NCBI GenBank assembly: GCA_024234855.1
Contig: JACKNN010000001.1
Location: 930,001-994,000, forward strand
Source of the DNA: Pseudomonadales bacterium
Lineage (GTDB): Bacteria > Pseudomonadota > Gammaproteobacteria > Pseudomonadales > Halieaceae
DNA: 64,000 nucleotides
Direction: 5' to 3'
The position numbers were made by a program, and so were the translations under genes. Position 1 is the first letter of the stretch. Each line of letters begins with the position of its first letter. Shown here in pieces: positions 1 through 8,192 of the stretch. The notes under the pieces were generated by a model. The model saw only the letters and a program-made list of their open reading frames with translations. It did no database searches and had not been told where the DNA came from.

Positions 1-212
1 TGCTGGCGGACGAGCCCACCGCCAACCTCGACAGCCGCAGCGCCGCCCGGTTGATGGACCTGTTTGTCACGCTCAACCGCGAGCGCGGTGTCACCTTTGT
101 CATTTCCACCCACGATGCGCGGGTGATGGGCTATGCCCGGCGCCTGATAGGCATGCGCGACGGTCGCATCGTCAGCGACCAGGAGCAGCAGCCTCACGCC
201 ATGGCGATATAA
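1..212 (+). CDS. ABC transporter ATP-binding protein, 3' end only
   Basis: Only the last 70 codons are present; the gene runs off the left edge and reads in frame from base 3. The fragment contains a Walker B and D-loop (ADEPTANLD), an H-loop histidine (ISTHD) and a short tail. This pattern is typical of the LolD/MacB-type ATPases that power FtsX-like permeases. Its stop codon overlaps the start of the next gene (taaATG, one base shared or abutting), so it is translationally coupled to an outer-membrane barrel protein. That suggests an envelope export or lipid/lipoprotein-handling operon, with the permease presumably outside the window. Confidence 0.85.
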   Translation, partial: LADEPTANLDSRSAARLMDLFVTLNRERGVTFVISTHDARVMGYARRLIGMRDGRIVSDQEQQPHAMAI

Positions 213-1523
213 ATGGCCGACAGCCGCGGGCAACTGTCGCCACCGGCGCCACGGCGAGGCAACCGTCGGCGCAGGGCCCTCCTGCTGCCGGCAATGGCGC
301 TGGCACTGCTGCCCGGTATCGCCATTGGCGCGGTGCCGGGTTTCGACGGCGGCCACCTCAAGCTGCGCTGGCAGGGCAGCAGCTATCCCGGTGACAGTGC
401 CTACCGCGAGGTATTCGGCGAAGTAGCGGACGACGAGTATGCCGACCTGCGGCTGAAATTCAGCGGCTCGCGCCAGCGCTTCAGCGTCCAGGGCGACTAC
501 CAGCTGATAGGGCAGTGGGGCGACAGCCTGGAGCTGCCGGTGGATTCGAATGGCCTGCTGCTGTTGCCCCCGTCGCTGCCCAACGACGACCTGCGCTGGT
601 GGAACCTCACGGACACCCTCAGCGACAATGACACCCGGGGCGCGGTGCAGCGGCTGGACCGCCTCAATGTGGGTTACACCGGCGACAAGGCGGTGCTGCG
701 TTTCGGCCGCCAGGCCGTGAGTTGGGGCAACGGCCTGATCTACAACCCGGTGGACTTTTTCAATCCCTTCAACCCGACGGCGGTGGATACCGAATACAAG
801 CTGGGCGAGGACATGTTGTACGGCCAGTACCTGCTGGACGATGGCAGCGACTGGCAGGCGGTGGTCGTGCAGCGCCGCGACGAGTACGGCAGCGCCAACA
901 GCGAGCAGCGCACAACCGCGCTCAAGTTCCACGGCTTCGGCCTGGAGGCGGAGTACGACCTGTTGCTGGCGGAAAACTTCAACGAATTTATCGCCGGCAT
1001 CGGCGGTGTCAGCAACCTGGGCGAGGCGGTCCTGCGGGGCGACATCACCTTTACCGACGCCCGCGACGGCTGGGTGACCAGCGCCGTCGCCAACTGGTCC
1101 TGGTCCTGGGTGTTGGGCGGGTGTAACGCCACCGTGGCGCTGGAGTATTTCTACAATGGTTTCGGCCTGGCGGACGATGATTACACGCCGGAAAATATCC
1201 TTGCCGACAAAGACCTGGCGCAGCGCCTGCAGCGCGGCGAACTCTACACCATCGGCCGTCACAACATGGCGGGCTCGCTGCTGGTGGAGGTGGCACCGCT
1301 GTTGAATATCACCTCTAACCTGTTCGCCAATCTCGAGGACGGCTCGGCCCTGGCCCAGCTGGTGGCCCAATGGGACCTGGCCCAGGACTGGCAGTTGCTG
1401 GCGGCGGCGACGGCGCCGCTGGGCTCAAAAGGCACGGAGTACGGCGGCATCGAGACCGGTATTGACGACCTCGGCCTGGCGGTGGGGCCGTCCCTGCTGG
1501 TGCAACTGGCCTGGTACTTTTAA
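213..1523 (+). CDS. outer-membrane beta-barrel protein of an ABC exporter operon
   Basis: A 436-residue protein with an arginine-rich N-terminus followed by a hydrophobic stretch (about residues 23-40), read as a signal peptide. The rest is rich in alternating aromatic and polar residues and ends in WYF, the C-terminal aromatic signature of outer-membrane barrels. The middle contains a motif (FGRQAVSWGNGLIYNPVDFF) seen in porin-like proteins that accompany export systems, often near DUF1302-type barrels. The start abuts the stop of the ABC ATPase gene. It is probably the outer-membrane component or client of that system. The substrate is unknown. Confidence 0.65.
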   Translation: MADSRGQLSPPAPRRGNRRRRALLLPAMALALLPGIAIGAVPGFDGGHLKLRWQGSSYPGDSAYREVFGEVADDEYADLRLKFSGSRQRFSVQGDYQLIGQWGDSLELPVDSNGLLLLPPSLPNDDLRWWNLTDTLSDNDTRGAVQRLDRLNVGYTGDKAVLRFGRQAVSWGNGLIYNPVDFFNPFNPTAVDTEYKLGEDMLYGQYLLDDGSDWQAVVVQRRDEYGSANSEQRTTALKFHGFGLEAEYDLLLAENFNEFIAGIGGVSNLGEAVLRGDITFTDARDGWVTSAVANWSWSWVLGGCNATVALEYFYNGFGLADDDYTPENILADKDLAQRLQRGELYTIGRHNMAGSLLVEVAPLLNITSNLFANLEDGSALAQLVAQWDLAQDWQLLAAATAPLGSKGTEYGGIETGIDDLGLAVGPSLLVQLAWYF

Positions 1524-1561
1524 CCCGGTCGGGTTGGCCTCCACAATGACGACATCGCGGC

Positions 1562-2185
1562 CTACAGGCCCAACTCGGCTTTGGCGCGGCTGTACCAGGC
1601 GAGCAGGTGGGTGCAGTCTTCCGGTACCGCCTGTTTTACCCAACCCATGAAATTGACCGCAACCAGCAGGTCGATATCGGCGAAGGTGAAGTTGTCGCCG
1701 GCCAGCCAGGGGCGGGTGGCCAGCTCCGCGTCGAGCCGCGGCAGGATATAGTCCAGCTGCAATTTGCCGCGCTCCACCAGTTCGGGGATCTGGGGTACGT
1801 CCAGCGGCCCCGGCAGGGCGCGGTTGGCAAAAGCCCTGGAGCGGTTGCGCAGCATGCCGGCAATCGCCGAGAACACGGTCACGAAAATACGATGGTCCCA
1901 GCTGATCACCAGTGCCTGCTCCAGCGGTGTGCTGCCCAGCAGGGGTTTTTCCGGGTGCAGCGACTCGAGGTAGGTGCAAATGCCTATGACCTCTGTCAGC
2001 ACCGTGCCGTCATCCAGCTGCAGCGCGGGTACCGAGCACTCCGGGTTGATCCGGCGATACTGCTCTGTCAGTTGTTCTGCGGTGCCCAGGTCGATCTGTT
2101 GTGTGTCGAGGCTGATCCCCTTGTACTTCATGAACAGGGTGAGGCGGTTGGGGTTGGGCGCGGGGTCGTAGGTATACAGTTTCAT
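1562..2185 (-). CDS. glutathione S-transferase family protein
   Basis: A 207-residue protein of the usual GST length. The N-terminal thioredoxin-like domain (about 1-80) includes the cis-proline motif SVPAL at 51-55, followed by the glutathione-binding helix region (LTEVIGI). The all-helical C-terminal domain holds the conserved N-capping motif around LAGDNFTFADIDL. GSTs of this type conjugate glutathione to electrophiles or reduce/isomerise small molecules in the cytoplasm. The gene stands alone between the barrel protein and the cytochrome gene, so the context does not name a substrate. Confidence 0.9.
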   Translation of the reverse strand: MKLYTYDPAPNPNRLTLFMKYKGISLDTQQIDLGTAEQLTEQYRRINPECSVPALQLDDGTVLTEVIGICTYLESLHPEKPLLGSTPLEQALVISWDHRIFVTVFSAIAGMLRNRSRAFANRALPGPLDVPQIPELVERGKLQLDYILPRLDAELATRPWLAGDNFTFADIDLLVAVNFMGWVKQAVPEDCTHLLAWYSRAKAELGL

Positions 2186-2314
2186 GGCGATGGGGTCCGT
2201 CAGTATGGCATGGGTGGGTCGGGTGGAGCCCCGATGTTAGTGGGATTCGGGGTCGGGTGCCAGCTGCAATCCCCGGGCACCCCGCCATCCGGCCAGATAG
2301 ACCTCGCTGCCGAG

Positions 2315-2343
2315 TTTCCGCCGCCGGCATAACTGGCTATAAT
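2315..2343 (+). promoter_or_regulatory. sigma-70-type promoter of the cytochrome gene
   Basis: A perfect -10 hexamer TATAAT (2338-2343) lies 17 bp after a weak -35 (TTTCCG, 2315-2320). The predicted transcription start is near 2350, about 25 nt before the chosen start codon at 2375. This rules out the upstream in-frame ATG at 2342, which lies inside the -10 element. Confidence 0.45.
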
Positions 2344-2374
2344 GCGCGCCTATCCAGGAGAGGACTGTGTTGTG

Positions 2375-2797
2375 ATGACTCGAATTGCTTTAAGTATTTT
2401 GGCCCTGGGCATGGCGTTTGGCGCCTTCGCCACGGATCTGACCGAGGCGCAGCGCGCCGACATCGAGCAGCGGATCAAGCCGGTGGGCGAGAGTTGCCTG
2501 GTGGGAGACACCAGTTGTGGCGGCTCAGCAGCGGCCGCCAGCAGCGGACCCCGCTCGGGCGAGGAAGTGTACAACTCCGCCTGCATGGCCTGTCACGCCA
2601 CCGGGGCGGCGGGTGCGCCGGTCTATGGCAATGTCGAGGCCTGGGCCGAGCGCATCGCCAAGGGCACCGACACCCTGCACAGCAGTGGCCTCAACGGTGT
2701 TGCCGGAACCGGTATGATCGCCAAGGGCGGCTGCATGAATTGCTCCGACGAGGAAGTGATCGCCGCAGTGGATTACATGGTCGCAGGCAGCCAGTAG
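2375..2797 (+). CDS. cytochrome c5-type monoheme cytochrome
   Basis: A 140-residue exported protein. Residues 1-20 form a signal peptide, the heme-binding motif CMACH is at 70-74, and the likely axial methionine is Met114 in GTGMIAKGG. The Cys pair C120/C123 (GGCMNC) is where cytochromes c5 carry a structural disulfide. A second pair, C41 and C48, sits in the linker before the heme domain. The start at 2375 is chosen because an AGGAGAGG ribosome site lies at 2357-2364 and the -10 element covers the upstream ATG. It probably shuttles electrons in the periplasm; the partner is unknown. Confidence 0.88.
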   Translation: MTRIALSILALGMAFGAFATDLTEAQRADIEQRIKPVGESCLVGDTSCGGSAAAASSGPRSGEEVYNSACMACHATGAAGAPVYGNVEAWAERIAKGTDTLHSSGLNGVAGTGMIAKGGCMNCSDEEVIAAVDYMVAGSQ

Positions 2798-2818
2798 TTC
2801 CGGCAGGAGGGCAAACCG

Positions 2819-2852
2819 GGGCCGCAGCGCGCAAGCACTGCGGCCTTTTTTT
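2819..2852 (+). terminator. rho-independent terminator after the cytochrome gene
   Basis: GGCCGCAG and CTGCGGCC form an 8-bp GC stem around a short loop. The stem is followed directly by seven T residues (2846-2852). It lies 22 bp after the stop codon. Confidence 0.85.
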
Positions 2853-2926
2853 ATTGCACTGGCGCCGACATTGATGGCCAGCGCGCCGGCACGCCTGGTT
2901 GCACTCACCGGGCGTTCACCAGGCAA

Positions 2927-3880
2927 TCACCAGGGCAGCCGGTCGATATCGACATTGCCGCCGCTGAAGACTATCGCCACGCGTTTACCGGCGAAACGTC
3001 GGGGATGCTGCAGCACGACCGCCAGGCCCACCGCTGCCGAGGGTTCGATCACCAGCTTCATGCGGGTCCAGACCAGTCGGGTGGCATGAATGATAGCGGC
3101 GTCGTCGGCACTCAGGATATCGTCCACCTTGTCCAGTACCAGGCTGAAATTCAGCTGGCCCAGGGCGGTACGCAGGCCGTCGGCTACCGTGTCGGGGGCG
3201 AGCTGTGGCTGCCACTGACGGGACCTGAAACCGCGCATGGCATCGTCCGCCCCCGCCGGCTCGGCGCCGATCACGCGGGTATCCGGCAGCAGCGCCTTGC
3301 TGGCAACGGCGCAACCGGCCAGCAGCCCGCCGCCGCCAACCGGGGTGAGCAGGAAGTCGGGCGGGGGAGCCAGTTGCTGCGCCAGTTCCAGTGCGGTGGT
3401 GCCCTGGCCGGCGATCACGTCGGGATGGTCATAGGGCGGGATAAAACTGGCGCCGGTGCGTGCGCAAACGTCGGCCAGTGTGCTTTCGCGCGCCGCCTGG
3501 GTGGATTCGCAAAAAGTGATGTCACCGCCGTAGGCGCGCACCGCCGTCACTTTACTGGCCGGGGCGTTCTCGGGCATGACGATATAGGCCGGCACCTTGA
3601 AATGGCTGGCCGCCAGCGCCAGCGCCGCCGCGTGGTTGCCCGAGGAATGGGTGGCCACGCCCCTGGCCAGCTGCTCCGGCGCCAGGCACAGCACCGCGTT
3701 GTGGGCGCCCCTGGCCTTGAACGCGCCGACCTTCTGCAGGTTTTCGCACTTGAAGTGGATATCGCAGCCGGCCTGTGCGTTGATCAGCCGGCTGCTCATG
3801 ACCGGCGTGCGGTGCACGTAGGGTGCAATGCGCTGCGCGGCGGCCCTGATGTCTGCCATTGTCACCGCATCTGCCGGCAT
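2927..3880 (-). CDS. threonine dehydratase / serine racemase-like PLP enzyme
   Basis: A fold-type II PLP enzyme of 317 residues, without the C-terminal regulatory domain of biosynthetic IlvA. Lys55 in FKARGA is the expected Schiff-base lysine, SSGNH (79-83) binds the substrate carboxylate and GGGG (182-185) cradles the PLP phosphate. Family members dehydrate threonine, serine or 3-hydroxyaspartate to the keto acid plus ammonia, or racemise serine. The start at 3880 is preferred over 3892 because GAGGAG sits five to seven bases upstream of it. The gene diverges from the aminotransferase gene at 4099. Confidence 0.82.
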   Translation of the reverse strand: MPADAVTMADIRAAAQRIAPYVHRTPVMSSRLINAQAGCDIHFKCENLQKVGAFKARGAHNAVLCLAPEQLARGVATHSSGNHAAALALAASHFKVPAYIVMPENAPASKVTAVRAYGGDITFCESTQAARESTLADVCARTGASFIPPYDHPDVIAGQGTTALELAQQLAPPPDFLLTPVGGGGLLAGCAVASKALLPDTRVIGAEPAGADDAMRGFRSRQWQPQLAPDTVADGLRTALGQLNFSLVLDKVDDILSADDAAIIHATRLVWTRMKLVIEPSAAVGLAVVLQHPRRFAGKRVAIVFSGGNVDIDRLPW

Positions 3881-4010
3881 AAAGCTCCTCATGTCTGTCT
3901 GGGGCCTTTTGGCCGATTGTCCATCCTCCGCCCGCAGCCGCCTGCCGTTGCCGGCAAACCGTTTCGTCTTCGCCGGCCCGCGCTGCGTTCCCGTTTCGAA
4001 AATATATCGA

Positions 4011-4038
4011 TTGTGGTTGGGATAACAAGCGATAAACT
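4011..4038 (+). promoter_or_regulatory. possible sigma-70 promoter of the aminotransferase gene
   Basis: TTGTGG (4011-4016) and TAAACT (4033-4038) are separated by 16 bp. They lie 60 bp upstream of the start codon in an AT-richer stretch of the 218-bp divergent gap. The match is moderate. Confidence 0.35.
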
Positions 4039-4098
4039 AGGCGCTTTTCCGCCGGCATCAACCGGCTGCGCGGCGGGACTTTTTCCAGGGGGTGGGCA

Positions 4099-5412
4099 AT
4101 GTCTGCAGTGATTTATCCAAGCACCAATTTCAAGGCGACCGAGCAGCTGGTCATCGATCGGGGCGAGGGTGTCTATGTATACGACAAGCAGGGCAAGCAG
4201 TACCTCGAGGGCATGGCAGGTCTGTGGTGCACCGGCCTGGGCTACGGCAACCGTGAGCTGATCGACGCCATCAGCGGGCAGTTGTCGCGCATGTCATTCA
4301 CCCATATGTTCGGTGGCAAGACCCACCAGCCGGGGATCGACCTGGCAAACCAGCTTGCCGCGATGGTGCCCGTGAAGGACGCCAAAGTGTTTTTTGGCAA
4401 CTCGGGCTCGGACGCCAACGATACCCACATCAAGCTGTTGCGCTACTACTTCAACGCCATCGGCAGGCCTGGAAAACGCAAGATCATCACGCGCGAGCGG
4501 GCCTATCACGGCGTCACCGTGGCCGCCGGGTCCCTCACCAGCCTGCCGGCCAACCTGGCCCATTTCGACTCGCCGCTGGACGCGCTGGGTATCCTGCGCA
4601 CCGACCACCCCCATTACTATCGCGGCGCCCGGACCGGGGAAACCGAAGCGGAATTCGTGGCGCGCATCACCGCCAACCTGGAAGCGCTGATCGAGCGCGA
4701 GGGGGCTGATACGATTGCGGCGTTCATCGCCGAGCCCATCACGGGCGCCAGCGGCGTGATCGTGCCGCCGGCGGGCTACTACGAGCGGGTGCAGGCGATC
4801 CTCGCGCAGCACGACATCCTGTTCTGGGCCGACGAGGTGATCACTGGCTTTGGCCGCACCGGCAAGCTGTTTGGCTGCGAGACCATGAACATCCGGCAGC
4901 CCGACCAGATGACCTTCGCCAAGCAGTTATCCTCGGCCTACTACCCGATCAGCGCCGCTGTCATTCGCGGCGATATGTACGAGGCGATGGTGGAACCGAG
5001 CGCCGAGGTGGGTGTGTTCGGCCACGGCTATACCTACTCCGGCCATCCCGTTGCCTGCGCCGCGGCCCTCAAGACCCTGGAAATCTACCAGCGTGATAAT
5101 ATCTACGCCCACGCGGTGGAGATGGGCAGTTACCTGCAGTCGCGCCTGGCGCAACTGCGGGCCCACGAGCGGGTGGGCGAGGTGCGCGGTGCCGGCCTGA
5201 TCGCCGCGGTGGAACTGGTGAACGACAGGGCCGCAAAGACCCCGGCGGTCGATCTGGCCAGGCGGGTAACCCAGCTGTGCCAGGACAATGGCCTGATTGT
5301 GCGCAACGTCGCCGGCTGCGCCCTCGCGGTGTGCCCGCCGTTGATCATTACCCGGGTCCAGGTTGATGAAATCGTCGACAAGCTCACCGCATCCCTGAAC
5401 CAGGCGCTGTAA
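4099..5412 (+). CDS. class III (omega) aminotransferase
   Basis: A 437-residue fold-type I PLP enzyme. Asp245 in ADEVITGFGRTG pairs with the pyridine nitrogen, and Lys275 in TFAKQLSSA is the Schiff-base lysine. The PLP-phosphate loop reads NSGSDAND (101-108) and HG (137-138) stacks on the cofactor. The length and the N-terminal YPSTNF region resemble omega-amino acid:pyruvate and polyamine transaminases. The amino donor cannot be told from sequence. An AGGGGGTGG ribosome site precedes the ATG. Next to it on the opposite strand are an MFS carrier and a PLP decarboxylase/lyase, suggesting uptake and breakdown of an amino compound. Confidence 0.9.
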   Translation: MSAVIYPSTNFKATEQLVIDRGEGVYVYDKQGKQYLEGMAGLWCTGLGYGNRELIDAISGQLSRMSFTHMFGGKTHQPGIDLANQLAAMVPVKDAKVFFGNSGSDANDTHIKLLRYYFNAIGRPGKRKIITRERAYHGVTVAAGSLTSLPANLAHFDSPLDALGILRTDHPHYYRGARTGETEAEFVARITANLEALIEREGADTIAAFIAEPITGASGVIVPPAGYYERVQAILAQHDILFWADEVITGFGRTGKLFGCETMNIRQPDQMTFAKQLSSAYYPISAAVIRGDMYEAMVEPSAEVGVFGHGYTYSGHPVACAAALKTLEIYQRDNIYAHAVEMGSYLQSRLAQLRAHERVGEVRGAGLIAAVELVNDRAAKTPAVDLARRVTQLCQDNGLIVRNVAGCALAVCPPLIITRVQVDEIVDKLTASLNQAL

Positions 5413-5424
5413 GCTGCCAGCCGC

Positions 5425-6672
5425 TCAATAACGAATCAGGCGCCAGGCCCACAGCAGCAGGGCGGCATTGGCCAGGGCAATGGCGCTGATCAGCCAGGAC
5501 GGTCCGCCCTGGGTGATAATCGGCGAGACGATGAACGGCCCCAGGCCGCCGCCGATGATCGTGGTGCAGCCGTTGTAGACCCCCATGGCGGGCGCCATTT
5601 TATCCAGCGGTACTATGCGCTGGAGCATGGCGAATTCGCAGGCATTGAAAGCGGATATCAAAAATACCCCCAGCGAGAAACACACCAGTACCACCGCCAG
5701 GCTGTCTGCCTGCAGCGTCACGTAGATCATCGCCCCGGCCCCGGCGAAACCCAGCGCCGCCAGCGGCGCGCGAATATTGAACCTGTCGCCCAGCCAGGCC
5801 CACAGCCCGATGCCCAGCAGTGAAAACGCATAGGGCACCGCCACCAGGTAGGTGATGTCCGCGAAGGCTATGCCGCGATTGTGGGTGAAATAGGTGGGCA
5901 ACCAGCCGGAGAACCCCAGCGCCACCACATTATTGATGGTGCCGATGGCCGCGAGCAGTAAAAATCGGGGCATGGCGAACAGCGCCGCCCAGGACATTTG
6001 TGTATCTTCCCCCGCCGCTTCCCGCTCCCGCCCCGCGGCGATATAGGCCAGCTCGCCGGGGCTGATATCGGGGTGACGCTCCGGTGTATCGTGCACCAGC
6101 CACGCCACCAGCGGCAGGCTGACCAGCAGCCCGAACAGGGCGATCAGCACAAACCCCGTGCGCCAGCCGAAGCCCATCATGAGCGGTACCAGCATGATGG
6201 GAGAGAGGATCACGGCCAGGAACAGGCCGGACACGAAGACGCTGTTGGCCCGGGCGCGCTCCTCCAGCGGGAACCAGGTCTTGGTGAGCTGGCTCATCAT
6301 GGGCACGTGCACGCCCTCGCTGACTCCCAGCAGCACCCGGGTGGCCATCAGCACCATCAGCCACTGGCTGACCCAGGCACCGAGCGCGGTGAACAGCGAC
6401 CACAGCACAACGATAATGAGAATGCTGCGGCGCGGCCCGAGTTTTACCGCGAACGGGGTCAGGAAGATATTGGCCAGCCCGTAGCCGGCATAGAACAGCC
6501 CCATCAGCAGCGAGCCGTAGTCCTGGGTCTGGGACTCGCTCCAGCGGAATTCCGCGGCCATCAGTGGCACCGCGAAAGTGATGTTGAGCCGGTCCAGGTA
6601 GCCGACGAAGAAGGTGACCAGCAGTACCAGCGCCAGTTGCCAGCGCCGGTGTCCCGCGAGGGGGAGAGTCAC
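5425..6672 (-). CDS. MFS transporter, anion:cation symporter-like
   Basis: A 415-residue integral membrane protein with about 12 hydrophobic segments in two halves. The loop between segments 2 and 3 (VKLGPRR) matches the MFS motif. The sequence FVGYLDRLNITFAVPLMAAEF near the N-terminus is typical of the ACS group, which imports organic acids and sugar acids with protons. The start codon is GTG at 6672 with a weak ribosome site. It ends 13 bp from the convergent aminotransferase gene and lies downstream of the PLP lyase gene, so it probably imports the substrate of these enzymes. Confidence 0.85.
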   Translation of the reverse strand: MTLPLAGHRRWQLALVLLVTFFVGYLDRLNITFAVPLMAAEFRWSESQTQDYGSLLMGLFYAGYGLANIFLTPFAVKLGPRRSILIIVVLWSLFTALGAWVSQWLMVLMATRVLLGVSEGVHVPMMSQLTKTWFPLEERARANSVFVSGLFLAVILSPIMLVPLMMGFGWRTGFVLIALFGLLVSLPLVAWLVHDTPERHPDISPGELAYIAAGREREAAGEDTQMSWAALFAMPRFLLLAAIGTINNVVALGFSGWLPTYFTHNRGIAFADITYLVAVPYAFSLLGIGLWAWLGDRFNIRAPLAALGFAGAGAMIYVTLQADSLAVVLVCFSLGVFLISAFNACEFAMLQRIVPLDKMAPAMGVYNGCTTIIGGGLGPFIVSPIITQGGPSWLISAIALANAALLLWAWRLIRY

Positions 6673-6721
6673 GTGGGTATCCCGGCCGGCGCGCCCGGAA
6701 AAGGCGGGATAGCCGGGCGCT

Positions 6722-8164
6722 TCACTGCTGCGTGTCCGGGTTGTACAGGCGATTGATGAACTCGCCCAACAGCATTTCCCGGCTGTCCGCCGGCAACTGG
6801 TTGAGCATCAGGTTGATATCCTCCATCTTGCCCGGCAGGGTGCTGCCATCGCCCCCCAGCAGGTCGCCCAGCTGGTCCATCACCTCGGGGCCGGAATTGA
6901 CGATGAAGTCGCGCAACTCGGCGGGCATCACGAATGGCTCGACACCCTGTTGGGCCGCCCGCACCTGCGCGGTGACCTCCCGCAGGTCGGCGACGAATTC
7001 GTCGATGTTGTGGGCGTTGTGCGGCCCCACCGACAGGTGCATGTTCTCGCGGCTGTTGGCAAAGCCGAACTGGGGCTGGATAAACCAGCCGCGCGCCTTC
7101 ATGGCGTCCGCCAGCGGAAAAATATTGAAGTCGGTGGCGCGCAGGGCCAGCATGTTGATCTGCGCCTTGCCCATCATTTCCAGGCCATCGATCTCCTTCA
7201 CGGCGGCGACAATTTTCCGGGACGCCTCCTGCGCCGATTGCACCAGTTTCAGGTAGCCGTCCCGGCCGATGTAATTGAGGATGGCCCAGCAGGCGGCGAT
7301 CGGCCCGCCGCCCTTGGTGGAGGTGACGCCGGGGTTGATTACCGCGTAGCCGGTCCAGTTGGCATGGGAAAAGATCTGGTAGCGACGAATGGCGCGGTCA
7401 CGGTAGAGGATGCAGGAGGCGCCCTTGGCGGCATACCCCCACTTGTGAAAGTCCATGGACAGCTGGGTTACGCCGGGCACGGACATATCGAATGCGGGAA
7501 TGTCGTAGCCCAGCTCTTTGGCGAAAGGCAGGTACATGCCGCCCACGCAGCAATCGACATGAAAACGCAGCTGGTGGCGCAGTGCGATTTGTCCCAGTTC
7601 GGTGATCGGGTCGATGGCGCCGTGGGCATAGGACGGCGCCGAACCCACCAGCAGGATGGTGTTGGCCGTGATAGCCGCTTCCATCGGCCCGGGAATGGCG
7701 CAAAAATCATCGTCCACATCCACCGTGACCGCCGTCAGGTCGAAGTACTGGCAGGCCTTGTGGAAGGCCGGGTGCGCGGTTGTCGGCATCAGCACTTCCG
7801 GCCGGGTAATATCCGGGCGCACATCCCGGTAGTAGTCCCGGGTGGTCTTCAGCGACAGCAGGATGCTCTCGGTGCCGCCCGAGGTGAAAGTGCCGGTGGC
7901 GTCAGCGCCACCATTGACCAGGTCGACCGCCATGCCAATGACGTCTTTTTCCAGCTCCAGGCAGCTGGGAAACGAGGTGGGGTCCAGCCCGTTTTCCATC
8001 AGGTACAGGCTGAAGGCATCCTTCAGCAGTTGCTTCGCCTCATCACCCGCATCGTAGATATAGGCGAAAACCCGTCCGTCTTCCCAGCGCACATCGTTGG
8101 ACTTGCGCGCCTTCAGGCTGGATAGCAGCGCGGCGGGGGGCTGGCCCTGCTGGGGAAATTTCAT
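6722..8164 (-). CDS. PLP-dependent decarboxylase/lyase of the sphingosine-1-phosphate lyase family
   Basis: A 480-residue fold-type I group II PLP enzyme. It shows TSGGTES (94-100, phosphate binding), HVDCCVGGMYLPF (202-214) and the Schiff-base segment MDFHKWGYAAKG with Lys241. These resemble the HVDxCxGG and THKYGxAPKG motifs of sphingosine-1-phosphate lyases more than those of glutamate or aromatic decarboxylases. The eukaryotic-type membrane anchor is absent. A strong GGAGGTGA site precedes the ATG. It is followed by the MFS gene 49 bp away, likely in one transcript. The true substrate is not evident. Confidence 0.82.
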   Translation of the reverse strand: MKFPQQGQPPAALLSSLKARKSNDVRWEDGRVFAYIYDAGDEAKQLLKDAFSLYLMENGLDPTSFPSCLELEKDVIGMAVDLVNGGADATGTFTSGGTESILLSLKTTRDYYRDVRPDITRPEVLMPTTAHPAFHKACQYFDLTAVTVDVDDDFCAIPGPMEAAITANTILLVGSAPSYAHGAIDPITELGQIALRHQLRFHVDCCVGGMYLPFAKELGYDIPAFDMSVPGVTQLSMDFHKWGYAAKGASCILYRDRAIRRYQIFSHANWTGYAVINPGVTSTKGGGPIAACWAILNYIGRDGYLKLVQSAQEASRKIVAAVKEIDGLEMMGKAQINMLALRATDFNIFPLADAMKARGWFIQPQFGFANSRENMHLSVGPHNAHNIDEFVADLREVTAQVRAAQQGVEPFVMPAELRDFIVNSGPEVMDQLGDLLGGDGSTLPGKMEDINLMLNQLPADSREMLLGEFINRLYNPDTQQ

Positions 8165-8192
8165 GGCATCACCTCCATGGTAGGGCCGTCGG

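Noticed and set aside
2342..2374. Upstream ATG giving 11 more residues to the cytochrome
   Set aside because: This ATG lies inside the -10 element TATAAT; the ribosome site serves the ATG at 2375.
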